A stretch of DNA of 64,000 nucleotides. Source: Botryosphaeria dothidea. Lineage: Eukaryota > Ascomycota > Dothideomycetes > Botryosphaeriales > Botryosphaeriaceae. Position numbers and translations under genes: made by a program. Of this stretch, positions 11,896-23,743 are shown one piece after another (positions within the stretch are counted from its first letter, which is position 1; every line of letters starts with the position of its first letter). The notes beneath the pieces are model-generated. The model ran no database searches. It saw only the letters and a list, made by a program, of their open reading frames with translations, and had not been told where the DNA came from. Location of the stretch: contig WWBZ02000040.1 in NCBI GenBank assembly GCA_011503125.2, forward strand, positions 4,030,001-4,094,000, written 5' to 3'.

Positions 11896-13929
11896 ATGGC
11901 ATACCATCCATTCTCGGAAACCGAATCCAAAGCTCCTGCCGAGCTAGCTGTGTGCATAGTCTTTTTGATTCTCACCTATCTCTCTGTTGGCGCACGATGC
12001 TATGTCCGAGTCTACATAATAAAGAGCTTTGGCTGGGATGACGGTCTCATGGTAGTTGCTTTAGTATGTAAGGAAGGTCGGTCCTCAAGATCAAAAGACT
12101 GACAGCGCCTGTAGATATTCTTTAATGTATGGGCTATAGCGATCATCATCATCGCGTACGAATATGGAGGCGGAACGAAGGTCGATGTTATTGGGACCGC
12201 GATGGATGTAAGTCCACCCTCATCAGAACAAACATCAACTCAGCCCATCTGACCTCTTCCAGTGGATTCTCGTCTCGGAGACCTTCTATGTCATCACCGC
12301 AATGATGGTGAAGCTATCACTGGGCATCTTCTTTCTCCGGATAGTCATCAAGCCGTGGCAAAGAGCCATGGTCTACGTCGTCATGATCCTCATAGCACTC
12401 ACGAGCTTTTTCTTCTTTTTCTTCCTCATCTCCCTATGCGGCAACCCAAAGGACTACCTCGTCAGATACGTCTACGACCAGTGTGCTCCTAGGCACGTCC
12501 AAACCGCGCTCGCCTACCTCTCCGCAGCCCTCGGCGCAGCTGCGGACTGGGTCTACGCCCTTATTCCGATCCAAATTGTCGTGCAGGCCAACATGGATTT
12601 ACGATCGAAACTCTCCGTACTCTTCATTCTTTCATTGGGCACAGCGTAAGTAACTCTATTTTCCTATACGGTGCAATCGCAAACCGGACAACCTTCCCTC
12701 CGGCCGTGATTTATGATTTCCGCTGAACACCATCAGAGGCTGCGTCTGTTCCACCGTCCGCCTCAAATACATTGAGGGCCTCGTCAGCCCCACCGATTTC
12801 TTCTGTAAGTTCCATTGACACCCTGCGTCCGTACTCGCTTCTTGTCACAACTCGGGTTCTCACATGTGATCATCATCCAGGGAACGCCGCGACAATAGCC
12901 ATCTGGTCGGGCATCGAATGCGGCGCCGGCATCACCGCCGGCTCGCTCGCCACCCTCCGCCCGCTCTTCAAGCGCTGGTTCGCCACCGTCCGCAGCCTGG
13001 CCTCAGGCTCGCTCAACTCGTCCGGCCGCCGGCGCGTCCGCAGGAACAAAGCAAACCAAGACGCCAGCAGCTCCAGCAGACGCGGGCACGGCAGCGGCAA
13101 CCACCCGCGCTCCTTCGCCTCCAAGAGCCTGCCGAGCAAGTCGTCAAGCGGCCAAGCCAGCGACGGCGCAGGCACGGGCGGCCGGCCGCCCACGAGCTGG
13201 CCCTCGTCCGGCTGCTGGGAGAAGATCGGCGGCAGCAACAACGACGCCTCCATCAATATCAACGAGCGCGATCACTTCCCGTCCATCGAGCGCCGCCCAT
13301 CCTCCTCCTCCCTCGAGCTGATCCGCAGCAGCACCCGCCAGAACAACACCACAGCCATCAGCGACGACCTCGAGCTGCGCGACCTGTCCCGCGAAACGTC
13401 CGCCGACACCTACCGCGCACCCTCTCCGCCACTAACCCCGGCGTCCCTGCCAGCGCCCCCGCCGCCAGCGCTCCGACCGGCGCCGGACGTCCGCCCTCTC
13501 TCCATCATCGCCGAGCGAGACAGTTACTACGGCGGCAGCGGCGGCGGTAGCGGGCGCAGCAGCAGCGCTCGCTGGGAATGGCCCACCGCGCTCGACGACG
13601 ACGACGACGACGACCTCGACAACGACTCGCCGACCCCCGCTACCGCGCCAATTCCTCGTCGTCCTCATCGTCATTCTTCCACCAGTCGATGGGAGTGGCC
13701 GGGATCGGCGACGAGGGAGGAGGAGGAGGAGGAGGGAGAAGAGGAAGAAGAGGAGGAGGACCGCCGGCGGCGGCGGCAGCAGCAGCAACAACAGCCGTCG
13801 TACGATGTGGACCTGGAGTTGGGGAGGAGGCCGGCCTGCTTCACGATCGATGCTGAGGGGAGGATATTGGATGCGGAGGAGGTGGTGAGGGGGGGCCGGC
13901 GGGCGGGGGCGGGCACGGGGAGGAGATAG
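11896..13929 (+). CDS. SAT4/PTH11-type rhodopsin-like integral membrane protein
   Basis: Five exons, 11896-12063, 12115-12207, 12263-12645, 12737-12804 and 12881-13929, give 586 residues with all phases consistent. The N-terminal ~290 residues carry seven hydrophobic segments and the family signatures FGWDDGLMVVAL, YEYGGGTKVDVIG, KLSLGIFFLRI, a Cys-containing loop (GNPKDYLVRYVYDQC), RLKYIEGL and WNAATIAIWSGIECGAGITAG followed by LRPL. These define the fungal rhodopsin/SAT4 group, some members of which (PTH11-like) act as cell-surface receptors. The C-terminal ~300 residues are a cytoplasmic-type low-complexity tail with Ser/Arg-rich stretches, two RWEWP repeats, an Asp run, a Glu run, RRRRR and a Gln run. 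Ligand and partners cannot be inferred. The tail is GC-rich and repeat-prone. Confidence is high for the family and low for any specific role. Confidence 0.9.
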
Positions 13930-14362
13930 TTCAAATTTGGGAAGGGCGGCTTGATTGTGTGTTTTCTTCTTCTGCGTGGTTGCATTGGAGCTCTTAATGC
14001 AACGTAAATGAGTAAAGAAGTTTACATGTTCAACCACGGCATAATGGGCTTTTCTGGTTGGGAATGTTCGCCAAACATCTTGGGACGGCAGCATAGTAGA
14101 CGCACGTCAGACCTTTTATCAATCTTACACGGGCCCCACTAGTCACCATCAGTCTGGGGAAATCACCGTAAAGTATACAAGTCTGGCTTCTTCTACTCGT
14201 TACTCGTTTCTTGTTTCAGACCACTACCAGAGATGTGTGTGCCGCTTCAGCTCCTCCAAAAACCACTCCCCATCCGCAATAAAAACCCCTCACAAACCGC
14301 ACAGCAGCTCTCACAAAGGATCACCGCCCTTCACTCCATCCCTCTCCCCCTCACCCTCTCCA
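13930..14362. other. Convergent intergenic region
   Basis: 433 bp between the 3' ends of the SAT4-type gene and choline kinase. Two 3' UTRs are expected; nothing else was recognised. Confidence 0.5.
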
Positions 14363-17300
14363 TCAATACTCCACAATCTTAAGCCTCGCCCTCAACTCCT
14401 CCGGCAACTCCTCCTCCTTCATGATGCCCAACTTCACCGCATCGCCCCAGAAAAACATGGCGCGATCGTTCGCATACCCCAAGTAATCAAACTCCTCCTC
14501 GCCCTCGGCCGCGCCCGACGAGCTCGCCGCATCGGCAGCAGCGCCCTCCTCGGGCCGCTTGTCCGCCAGATCTTCCGCCATGGCCTCGGCCTCCGGGCTT
14601 AGCGGATCCGTGCCGGCCTGCGGGTTCATGTAGCAGCGCTCTTCTTCCTCGCGCTCCTCGGCGACCGCGCTGCTCTCGTGGCCGCCGTTCGCCTCCACCT
14701 CGGCCTCTCTCTTCTTCTTCTGGTCGAAGTCGGGCAGCCCGGGGATGGTGGCCTGCACGATGCCCCACGCGACCCACTGCGCCGAGTTGCCGAGGCGCCA
14801 GAGCCGAGTCTCGTCCATGAGGCGCTGCACCTCCTTCTCGACCTCGGCCTCCTCGCGCTCCTCCTGCTCGCGCAGCTGCTGGGGCGGGGCCCGCGAGTCG
14901 AGCATGAAGGCCGAGATGGAGGAGCTGTGAGTCAGCGTCGTGGGCCGGGCACTATTCGAGGTCGCGGGTGGATTGTTGCTGTTGCTCTGGTGGGATTGGA
15001 AAGGACGGTGGATGACGTAGGATCGGATGAAGCGTTGCTGTTCCGTAGGGGTAGGGTAAGCGGCGGTGTTGACGACGTGCGGCGCCTTTTCGTCGTGGTA
15101 GTTGTAGCACCATTCGGTCTGAGAAAATGGTAAGCTCGTTGCCCGTCAAAAAGTGGGAGAGTGTCATCTTACAAAGTGATTGGCGAACTCCAGGCCAGGA
15201 GTGTTGGCATTTGCGTACTCGAAGTCGATGACGACAAGTTGTTTGTGCTCGTTAGCGGGCAGAAGTAAAGGCGAGTCTCCTGGCGGTACAAGACGGAGAA
15301 TGTTGCCGTATTGCGTCTACGAAGAAAAGGTCAGTAAGCAAAATTTCGACCGTTCATTGATAGGGCACTCACATCGTTGTGGGCAAAGACCAACCGCTCG
15401 TTGAGACCTTTTGCGCCACCGTATTGCTCATTCAGCCATTGTCGGTACTTGTCAACCGTTTGCTTGAACATTTCCCATGGCACGCCGCAAACTAATCCTC
15501 TTTCCCTCAATCCTGGAAGATGCAAAAGTGCATCAAGATTATCTTGCGATTCAATTACCCGCTGATCAAGCCACGTCGTGATGTATCCACAACGCTCGAT
15601 CCACTTGTCCCAGTTGCGCCAGATGAACGGTCCATCTTCCCGTTCTTGAGGAAGAAGGTCGATGCCCTCGTGGAGTTCACGCATGCGCTTGGCAATCTGG
15701 ATTGATGTTTCCGGATTTCGCAGATCCTTGGGAGTGAGAGTACGAGCATGGAAGAATTCCTCGAAACGTCCATTAGAGAAGGTACCAAGTAGACGAGGTC
15801 CGATCTTCTTGCGAGCCAGACGACGCAGGATCTGAAGCTCGGATTCACGGTCAATCAAATGTTCAACCTGAGGGCCGTAGATTCGGAGAAGGAGCTTCCT
15901 GGTCATAATGTTAACACGAATCAGCGTTGCAAGACGGAGTGGGGCTTACGGAGGGGGGTTGCGAGGCCGAACGGCTCCATCTTCTCCGTCTTTAGGTGGG
16001 AGGTCTTTGGGAGGGGAGACGACGTAAACAGCATTTGTGAGAGCACCGCTCAGCCTCTCGACTTCAATATCACTGCTCCGGTCCATTGGAATTCTGCGCC
16101 AGCCCTTCAAGCGGAGAGTATGCGACAGACGCACAATCTCGTATTTGAAGGTTGCCCATGCCTGCTTCTCCTTGGACTTCCTCGTTCCGGGGGTCATATC
16201 ATCGTTGTCATCCTCGTCAACACCACCTCCGGAGTAGGCAAGGGTGCGAGTGTTGTCGAGTACCACATCACAGCTAGGGACGAGGACGTCGCCGTCCTGG
16301 TATTCGGTGTCAGAGGACCCAGCAGTTGACTGGCGCCGCAGTTTGCGGCCAATACGGTGAGGCATCCTGCGGCTCTCGTGGCTGACGGCAGATAGACTCC
16401 TTTCGATAATCTGTTCAAGCGTGTCCAAGGCGGCTGAACCATCAGAAGCATCAGAGGGTCGTCTTCTCTCTCCTTCTGCGAGGCCGTCCACTTTTGTATC
16501 CGATGAGGTCTCGGTTGACACTTTTGTCTGGACGCTGGACCCTGAAGAATCCGGTTTAGGGGCCCGCTTAGCAGCCCTGCGAGCAGCTCTTCTCGCCTTC
16601 TCTTGCTTCAACCATGCACTGACTTGAGCAACCACGTCGTGAGCATGGTGACCGTGATGGCGGTGCGACGAATTAGCACTGTCTTCGGCCAGGATGCTGG
16701 ACAGTGCACTCTCAGCTAAGCTCGGGTTGGATGAGGCATTGCGGTCAACCAAGGGTCGCCCAGACAGGCGCTTGCCGATCTTGACGCGGTGCTGCTGTTT
16801 CGAAGGCGTGCGTTCAAGCTGGAAAACGTCATCATCGTCGAAGTCTTTCGAATGAGCCTCAATGATGGGTGAGATTGTCTCCGGCTCGGCGATGGTGACC
16901 ACTAAGGGCGCGTTAACACGGGACATGCTCTCTCTTATCTTGCGGAAGAAGGCCATCACGGCGATAAGGGCAGAGTTGATGGCATGCAAGAAGAAAGTGG
17001 CAGATAATTGAGAACAGAATGCCAAGCAGCAGGCAGCAGCAGCGCAGAGTTTGTGGACAATTGTCCAGATTGAAAATGGTGAAGAGTTGGGTTTCCGCGC
17101 GTCTTGTTGTCTTTGTGTGAGACGCGCGCGCTCCCGTAGATAAAAAGATAAGCGTTCCTTCCCCAGTGGTGTCGCGTGGGCACCCGGACTGCTCCAGCTC
17201 GATTCCGTTACGTGGTCCGTTCTCAGAGGCATGCTCTTTGAGAAGCCGCGTCCAAATGCTGTGAAGCGAGTTCTGAGAGCAATTGAATCCATGTAGATAG

Positions 17301-17585
17301 ATGCTCGTACGACAGCGCCCAGCCTTCGGCTATCACCAGTGCAGGGTGTAGCAGAAACACGCCACGCACACAAACGTCTCGACTCTCGTGAAAAGCAATT
17401 GCAAATTACATACAGGAGTAGCAGGAGAATCAATGATGGAGATAGACAGGAATGAAGCCCAAAGACTTACCTTTCGAGGCAGGACTCCGTGGAGCGGTGC
17501 TGGGACTGAGGCCTCCATTGCCTGCGTTGACAGCTGGAGGCTTCAGGTCGCTGTCATTGGCTTGCTCCGCGGGCTCGGACGACAT
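14363..17585 (-). CDS. CKI1: Choline/ethanolamine kinase, long fungal form
   Basis: Choline kinase phosphorylates choline with ATP, the first step of the CDP-choline route to phosphatidylcholine. Exons read on the minus strand are 17471-17585, about 15950-16931, 15373-15898, 15173-15316 and 14363-15118, giving about 840 residues. The kinase half starts near LTNAVYVVSPP and KLLLRIYGPQVEHLIDR. It has IGPRLLGTFSNGRFEEF, the Brenner motif FAHND (about residue 541) split from TQYGNILRL by an intron, and VVIDFEYANANTPGLEFANHF with the metal-binding IDFEYA. The N-terminal ~330 residues are Ser/His/Arg-rich, include HHHGHHAHDVVAQVSAWLKQ and look disordered. Such extensions are usual in filamentous fungi. 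The C-terminal half has a Glu-rich helix and a conserved WRLGNSAQWVAWGIVQA segment. The first intron (~539 nt) is long and could hide a small exon. Confidence 0.93.
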
Positions 17586-19442
17586 GGCTTTTGGCTTTTA
17601 GCACGGTAGATCGGGCAACGAACGCGGCAACGGTTGTGCTTGTCGCGGGGGCGGTGATCCTGGCACCGACAGGCCGGCAGAGGGCGCGGGATGCGACAAG
17701 GGCTGCAGAGGCGGGATGCCGGCAGAAGAAGGCGAAGAGACGGGAAGGAAAAAGCGTGGGCGCGGCAGTTTTTGCTGGAGACAAAGATGGCGCGCCTGGG
17801 CGGCGCTCTAAAGGTGTGGCTGCACGTGAAAGAGCTCGGGCGGTGTGGGGAGCGCGCAGGCCTTGACCGGTGGAACGACGAGGCTGGAGGAGAATTCAGG
17901 GCAGCAATAAAAGGCAGATAGGACCTTGAGATAGAGGGCAGCAATCCGGCCTGCGATAAAGAAGCCTGGTGTTGGCGGGGCGGTGCTGTGGCTCTGGCCT
18001 CAACCAGGCGTTATCTTTTCCCAGCAGGCGCGGGCACTAGCGCTACACACTGCCCGCCGCCGACCCAACTGCAGGGACTCCCCATCCGCTCCATCGCATG
18101 CATGCATTATGACACACGCCCGTCAGAATCTTGGAACCGCGAGATGATCATCCCGCTGCCCAATCCGGCAATCACCACATTTCCAGCCATTCAAGGGCCT
18201 GCCCTCGCCCACGCTGTCCAGCGCGCTGAAGACGGAGCCGACTGCGACAAGCGCCGCCCTCGAGCCCTCCCCCCGCAAGCAAAACGTGGAATGTCGTGGA
18301 AACATGGCACCATCTCATCTCGGCACGCTCCCATTTCCCCACGGCCGCGACCCACCCAGGAGCGACATGCCTACGCCCAAGACAGCTACTGCACGCGCAT
18401 GCGCCGCAGGAAGGGTCCTGTTGTCCTGTCGCATCCGCGCGAAAGCATGACATTCCAGACCACGTGTTGGGCCTTGACCAGGGACACGTTTTCCCCTCAG
18501 CTGGGATATGCTGCGTGACTCGGAGCGGCAAAAAAGAAAAGAAAAACGATATGTAGCCTGCCCTAGCTGCTTGCAAAGTCCACGTTTTGCACGCAAAATA
18601 AAGAGGCAAAGAACAAAGGCTACCTGGCCCAAGACCAACATGTGGATCCTTCCGTTCGACGCGCCTGTTTTGTATCCTTGCTAAGGGCATGCAAGTCATA
18701 CCACTGTGTCCAAGGTTTTGCGGACAAGTTGAGGTCACTCTTTCCTCACACCATCCACACAGGCTTGAGTTCAAGTGACAGTTCCAAAGCCTGCAGTCAC
18801 AGCATTTATCCAGAAATGAAAATGTGGCGAATATTGTTACGCAAGCCGAGCATGGTAGGTGATCCTTGGCTGGCAGCGCCACCGCGCAGAGGGGTGCTGC
18901 AGCCGACGGTTAAGCGGGAGAACAAACACACTCTCCGTGGAGAGGGGAAGCATTCGTCCGGACAGAAGTGTATTGCGTGTTCAGTAATGAAGCTATCTAA
19001 ACAAATGCTTCCACTTCCCATAGCGATAGTCTTGATCTGACCTTCTCTGGGAATACCGTATTTGGTACTTGTCAGCTGTAGCACTCTCGTAGACTCAAAC
19101 CGGCCCTGCAGCGTCCAACACTGCAAACCAGCTTGCAACTTCAGCTGCACCAACAGGATCACTTATGTGTCCAAAATGATCAGAAACGAATGGCATGAAA
19201 GATATTGCTCAAAGCGCTTGGTCATGTATCCAAAGCGATATCAAAGGCAGTATACCTCTAATAACTCAAAGTATCAGCTTCTGTAGATATCGTAGAAGCC
19301 AACATGCTTACCTCCAAAAAGCAACATTCGTTGAGAACACTCAAGATCTTCCTTGATCCATCATATCTCATGGGTATCATTCGAAGCCATATAGACCTCC
19401 TTTGAGAACTCCCAAAACGCCCTATCAAAATGCTCCCTCATC
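17586..19442. other. Intergenic region between choline kinase and MTW1
   Basis: 1.86 kb containing the choline kinase promoter and the MTW1 3' side. The longest ORF (18172-18882, minus) has no recognisable features. The part around 18900-19400 is more AT-rich. No RNA gene was identified. Confidence 0.5.
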
Positions 19443-20751
19443 CTACTCCTCCATCTTATCTCCCTCCCCACCACCCTCCTGTCCGTCTCCCCCCTTTTCA
19501 CCACCCACCAAACCCGCCACCGCCTCCATCCCCCTCACCTCCTCCGGCGCCACCTTCCTACCCAACGCCTCCGACCCACCCTCGCCGCTCCTGACATCAA
19601 ACCCCCTCCGCTCCAGCACCCGCCTCGTCTGCGTCTCCACGTACTCGCGCCGACTGCGCGCAAACTCCGACTCCGGGCCCGCGCCGCCGGGCTGGCTCAG
19701 CGTCGCGATCTTCGGCCGCAGCGTCTCCAGCAGCTCCCGCAGCGCCGGCAGCTGCTGCAGCGCGAACTTGGTGTTCTGCGTCAGCGGCTGCGCGCGACCG
19801 CTCCTGCTTGCCCCATCGCTCGGCAGCGAGACGCCCAGCGTCTGCGCCGCCGGGGCGGAGGCCAAGAACGCGAGGGAGGGCCGGTTTTGGTGCTCCTGCG
19901 CAGCAACGGTGCTCAAGTCCGCAGAGCTAGCGCTGTGACGGGTGATCCGGGGCGAGGAGGCGGGTTCGGTCTTGGTGCCCGCTGCGCTGCCGGACAGCAG
20001 GCCGCGGAGCTGCGTGAGCAGGGCGTCGTTGCGGGCCTTCTCGGCGAGCAGCGCGGTGTGGAGTTTGTTCGTCTCGTGGAGCTTGCGGCGGAGGGCCTGG
20101 ACGGATTCCGGGGTGGCTTGCGGGGCGGACGACGGTGAGGACGCGGATGAATTTGAAGCTTTGGGAATTTGGAGGTTCTGAGCGTGGAGTGTGTTAGCTT
20201 TGGCTATGCTCTTGGATTTGCAGGTCCAAATGTGCCATCCGGAGATAGACCATGCTGCCAGCGAAGAGCAACAGTCAACTCACCTGATAATGCGCCAACC
20301 GAACCCACGGCACGAGGTCTTCCGGAACCGTGAGCACGTTCCTGAGGAGGTAAATCTCCAGCTTGTCGAAGTTCTTGTCAATCGTCGCCTCGAGAAGTGT
20401 CTCCAATTGGTGCACGCCCTCTTCAATCTCCCTCCTGGCCTCTGGAAACAGCGGATTCCCTTCCTCATCGGTGTCCGGGATGGTGTTTTCCGCCGCTGCT
20501 TTGGCTGCGAATCCGAGGCGCGAAGGTGGTGTCTCGAGCAAGCCGGCCTCAACTGCATCAACCGCGCGATTGATCAGCTCATTGATCATGTTAATTATCT
20601 GGTCGATGAGGGTCTGTTGCACCAAAGGTCAGCTTGGATGTGCTCGAGACGTGGTCCAAAAATGTAAACGCGCGGGGCAGTGTCTTACGAGAGGCGTGTA
20701 GCGGAAGTGCTCCGTGAGGAGCGAAGTTTCGATCTGCTTCACCTGCGCCAT
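19443..20751 (-). CDS. MTW1: Kinetochore protein Mis12/Mtw1
   Basis: Mis12/Mtw1 is the core of the MIND/Mis12 complex that links inner kinetochore proteins to Ndc80. Three exons, 20689-20751, 20284-20613 and 19443-20177, give 375 residues. The N-terminus MAQVKQIETSLLTEHFRYTP followed by IDQIINMINELINRAVDAVE is the family signature. PPSRLGF, EIEEGVHQLETLLEATIDKNFDKLEIYLLRN and VPEDLVPWVRLAHYQ follow. The C-terminal half contains a heptad-like helix (ESVQALRRKLHETNKLHTAL), a second coiled-coil segment around ALQQLPALRELLETL, and a conserved EYVETQTRRVLERRGF. The last ~50 residues are Gly/Glu-rich. Length fits filamentous-fungal members. The start is chosen where the LLTEHF signature begins; upstream sequence lies in another frame. 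No frame breaks were found. Confidence 0.92.
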
Positions 20752-21490
20752 GCTCAGCTTCGTGTTGCCTGGGCAAAGGCGTGATGTCGTTCGGCGCACA
20801 GAGGCGTGCTGGACTTCGGGGTTGCGCTCTGGGTGCTCGAGTGTTTACACGCGCGCGGCGGGCAGCGCCAAGGCCGCTCACCGCCCTAGCCCGCGGGCAC
20901 GCGAATCATAGCCAGCCTGCCAGGAACCCCCTCGCCTTGCAGGGAATCGTCCGCAGATCTCAGACCACCCGTAAATCATTGTTCCGGTGATGCGTGTCAG
21001 GTGCCGAAAAGTACATGGTGGAGGCGCACGAAACTCGATGTTGTGCAGGAGATGATATCTATGGATACAAAAACTCTCCGCGATGTCGAATTGCCTCCTC
21101 CACCCTTCCTGTCCGTGGATGCTCGAGCGCCTTCGCTACCCATCCCATCTAAAAATCCCTTCAAAACCGGATCCTTAACCCAAGGCGCGCCGGAGATTAG
21201 ACGCTCTCTCGATATTCTCGACGGCGTACAGTATGTGGATATAGCCAGCTCCCTTTGTGTCTGAACGATGAACAAAATTATGCAAAGAAAAGAAGAACCC
21301 ATCAGCAGAATCCACATGAAACGCCAGAGCCGACCAGATGGTTGTAAGCCCGCCCATGCTCCTTTCATAAAGAAAAGGTCGTCAGTGTGATGTCGCCCCG
21401 GCGAAAGCCTGCGGCCAGATGTGATATAACTCGCACAAGGAAAGGTTTTGAGTCGGGAAGTCGTGCAGTGTGTCCATGCACGGGAGTAGG
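20752..21490. other. Intergenic region between MTW1 and KNS1
   Basis: 739 bp holding the MTW1 promoter and the KNS1 3' UTR. A minus-strand ORF at 20997-21494 includes one hydrophobic stretch but matches nothing I know and overlaps the KNS1 3' end, so I treat it as chance. Confidence 0.5.
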
Positions 21491-23743
21491 TCACCGGTAA
21501 CCATTCTCCCTCTCCTGCTGACGGGCTCTCTCAGCCCTCACTTTCTCCTGCTTCTTGCGAATCTTGAGCGCCTCGGTCCCATCATCTTCGATCCTCTGGT
21601 CGAACCAAGGGTGGTTGAGAGCCTCCTTGGCCGTTATCCGCTTGGAAGGATCATATACGAAGATCCTCTTGAGCAAATCGAGAAACTGCAGATTGAATTC
21701 GTTGTGAGGCGGAATAGTGTCCTGAGATATCTTGTCAGACGCAGTCGCGAATGAAGCGGGCTCGACCGGGACTTACCTGCAACCGCTTCATTGCCTTGAC
21801 ATATTTTCGGGAGGCCTTGGGTGTGTCTTGATTGGGATAGTCCAGCTTCTGGCCCTTAAAATATCTGTTCGACAGTGTTAGCGACCGTAGATCAAAGGAA
21901 GGTATTACGGCAGCAACTTACTGTGCAGCCGGGTTGCGCGACTGTCCTCGGTCCTTTGCCAAGACCTGCCTAATCAAATGCTTATCCAACTTTCCGCCAC
22001 ACACAGCCTCCATCATAGCAAGATGCTCCAGATTGTCGTGAGTCTGGAAAAGAGCATCACCGGTGAAAAATTCAACCAAAATGCAGCCGATGCTCCAAAT
22101 ATCGCAGGGATAACTCCATCCAAGATTAAGAATAATCTCAGGCGCGCGGTAATGGCGAGTGGAGACAACTGACGAATGGTACTCATCGTCGAAGGTGGCT
22201 GAGCCAAAGTCGATCAGTCGAATCTCTGGGTTCAGCAATACCTTTCTATGACGAGCCGAACGAGCAGTTGCGGTCGAGGAAGACGGTATTGTCCGGTTGT
22301 ACGTGAAGGTTTGGTAAGCATTGTTGACCAGGAGGATGTTCTCCGGCTTCAGATCAGTGTGGATCAAGTGCAGGTCATGAAGAACTGTGATTTGTTAGCG
22401 TATGAAATTTTAAAGGCAAGTAAAACACTTCAAGACTTACAAGCAACACTTGTCAGAAGCTGGTGCGCAAAAGTCTGAATGTGTGTGCTGGGGAAAGGCA
22501 CAAATTGGTTTGACTTGAGAAAGTCAAACACGCTTTGGCCATATAGGTCGGTGACAATGCAGATATGGTTGCGGAAGTCGAAGCAGTCGCGCAGGTGAAT
22601 GCACTTGTTTCTGTTGTGCGGGTCGTTCGACGCAAGCGTAGACAAGACTCTCAGCTCGATGCGAGATGCGTCGCGGTATTTCTGTACCGATCGGATGACC
22701 TTGATAGCCACTTTGTTGCCTTTCTTCTTGTCGAAGGCCTCGACGACCTTGCCGAAGGTTCCTTGACCCAACAACTTCACGATTTGGTCTGTTGCCATTA
22801 GTGTTTTGCATGGCCATGTATAGAGGGTGCACTTACACTTCTCAGTGATGTCTGCATCTGGGTGAACGACATAGTGGCCGTCCTCATCATCCACCTTCTC
22901 GTTCGGGCGATATTTCTGCAGACCGTCAGCACAAACCCTAGTATGCAGTGGACAGCAAATACTCACATCCGAGACCACCTTGACATAGACATCCTTGGCC
23001 TTGATAGGAGGCTGCTTGGGAGGGATGTATGTTGTCCAGTGCTCTTGCTGTTGCTCGGTCTCTCGTCGCTTGGCTTCCTTGGCCTCATCGAGTGTAGTCC
23101 TGCGCGTCGTGCGCTTCCGTTTTTGGCCGACCACTCCGTCCTCCAACTGGGCAGCGTATGCCCCATTGCTGATTGTCGAGCCCAGCGACGTGGAAGCAGT
23201 CGTGTGGAGGGCCGAGGCGGTCCGGTCGGTCGAAATGGTGTGGTTGGAGGGCGTCTCGGCGTAGATGGGCGTCTCGGTGGTAGAGTATGACGTGTTTTGG
23301 TGATAGACGGGGTCGTAGGCAGTAGATGTTGCAGTCTTGCGCTTCTTGTCGGCATGGCGATCGGCAGCTTCTGCGGCGACGGCCCTGGAGGCCTGGGGCT
23401 CCGGGCTGTCGTCATCAATCACGATGACCTCTTTGGGAATGCCGTTCTTGTAGAACTCGTTCCAGTCGGGCTTGTGGCCTCGCCTTCGGGAGGGCATGTT
23501 CGACAATTGCTGCTGGTCGGCGGTGTAGTGGGTGGGGTACGACTCCGCTGGCTGCGGCTGGCGGGCGTTCACCGTGGCCGTCCTTCGCAGATCTTGACTG
23601 GGGTATTGGTTGTTGTAGTGCGAGTTGGTCAGACGCGACGAGCCATTTACATGCTGGGAGACCTGGGGCTGCCACGACTGGTGATGTGGATAGTACTGGT
23701 GGTGCGGAGGAAGGGTCGCGGTCGCTGTCGAAGGGGTCGACAT
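21491..23743 (-). CDS. KNS1: LAMMER dual-specificity kinase
   Basis: LAMMER/CLK kinases phosphorylate SR-type splicing factors and control growth and stress responses. Six exons, 22967-23743, 22837-22915, 22441-22788, 21922-22384, 21777-21864 and 21491-21721, give 661 residues. The kinase domain starts about residue 288: [13 protein letters not shown] loop, VAIKVIRSV with the ATP lysine, the LAMMER-type catalytic loop [34 protein letters not shown] activation segment, [13 protein letters not shown], and [11 protein letters not shown], the family motif with Ala where the classical form has Arg. The N-terminal ~285 residues are low-complexity with basic KKRKT and KRKRTTRRT clusters (likely nuclear import) and a conserved-looking patch [20 protein letters not shown] that resembles a SUMO-interacting motif. 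I chose the ATG at 23741-23743; the frame is open further upstream. All splice phases agree. Confidence 0.95.

Noticed and set aside
18172..18882. Minus-strand ORF of 236 codons
   Set aside because: It is Cys-rich and irregular, with no family pattern; probably chance.
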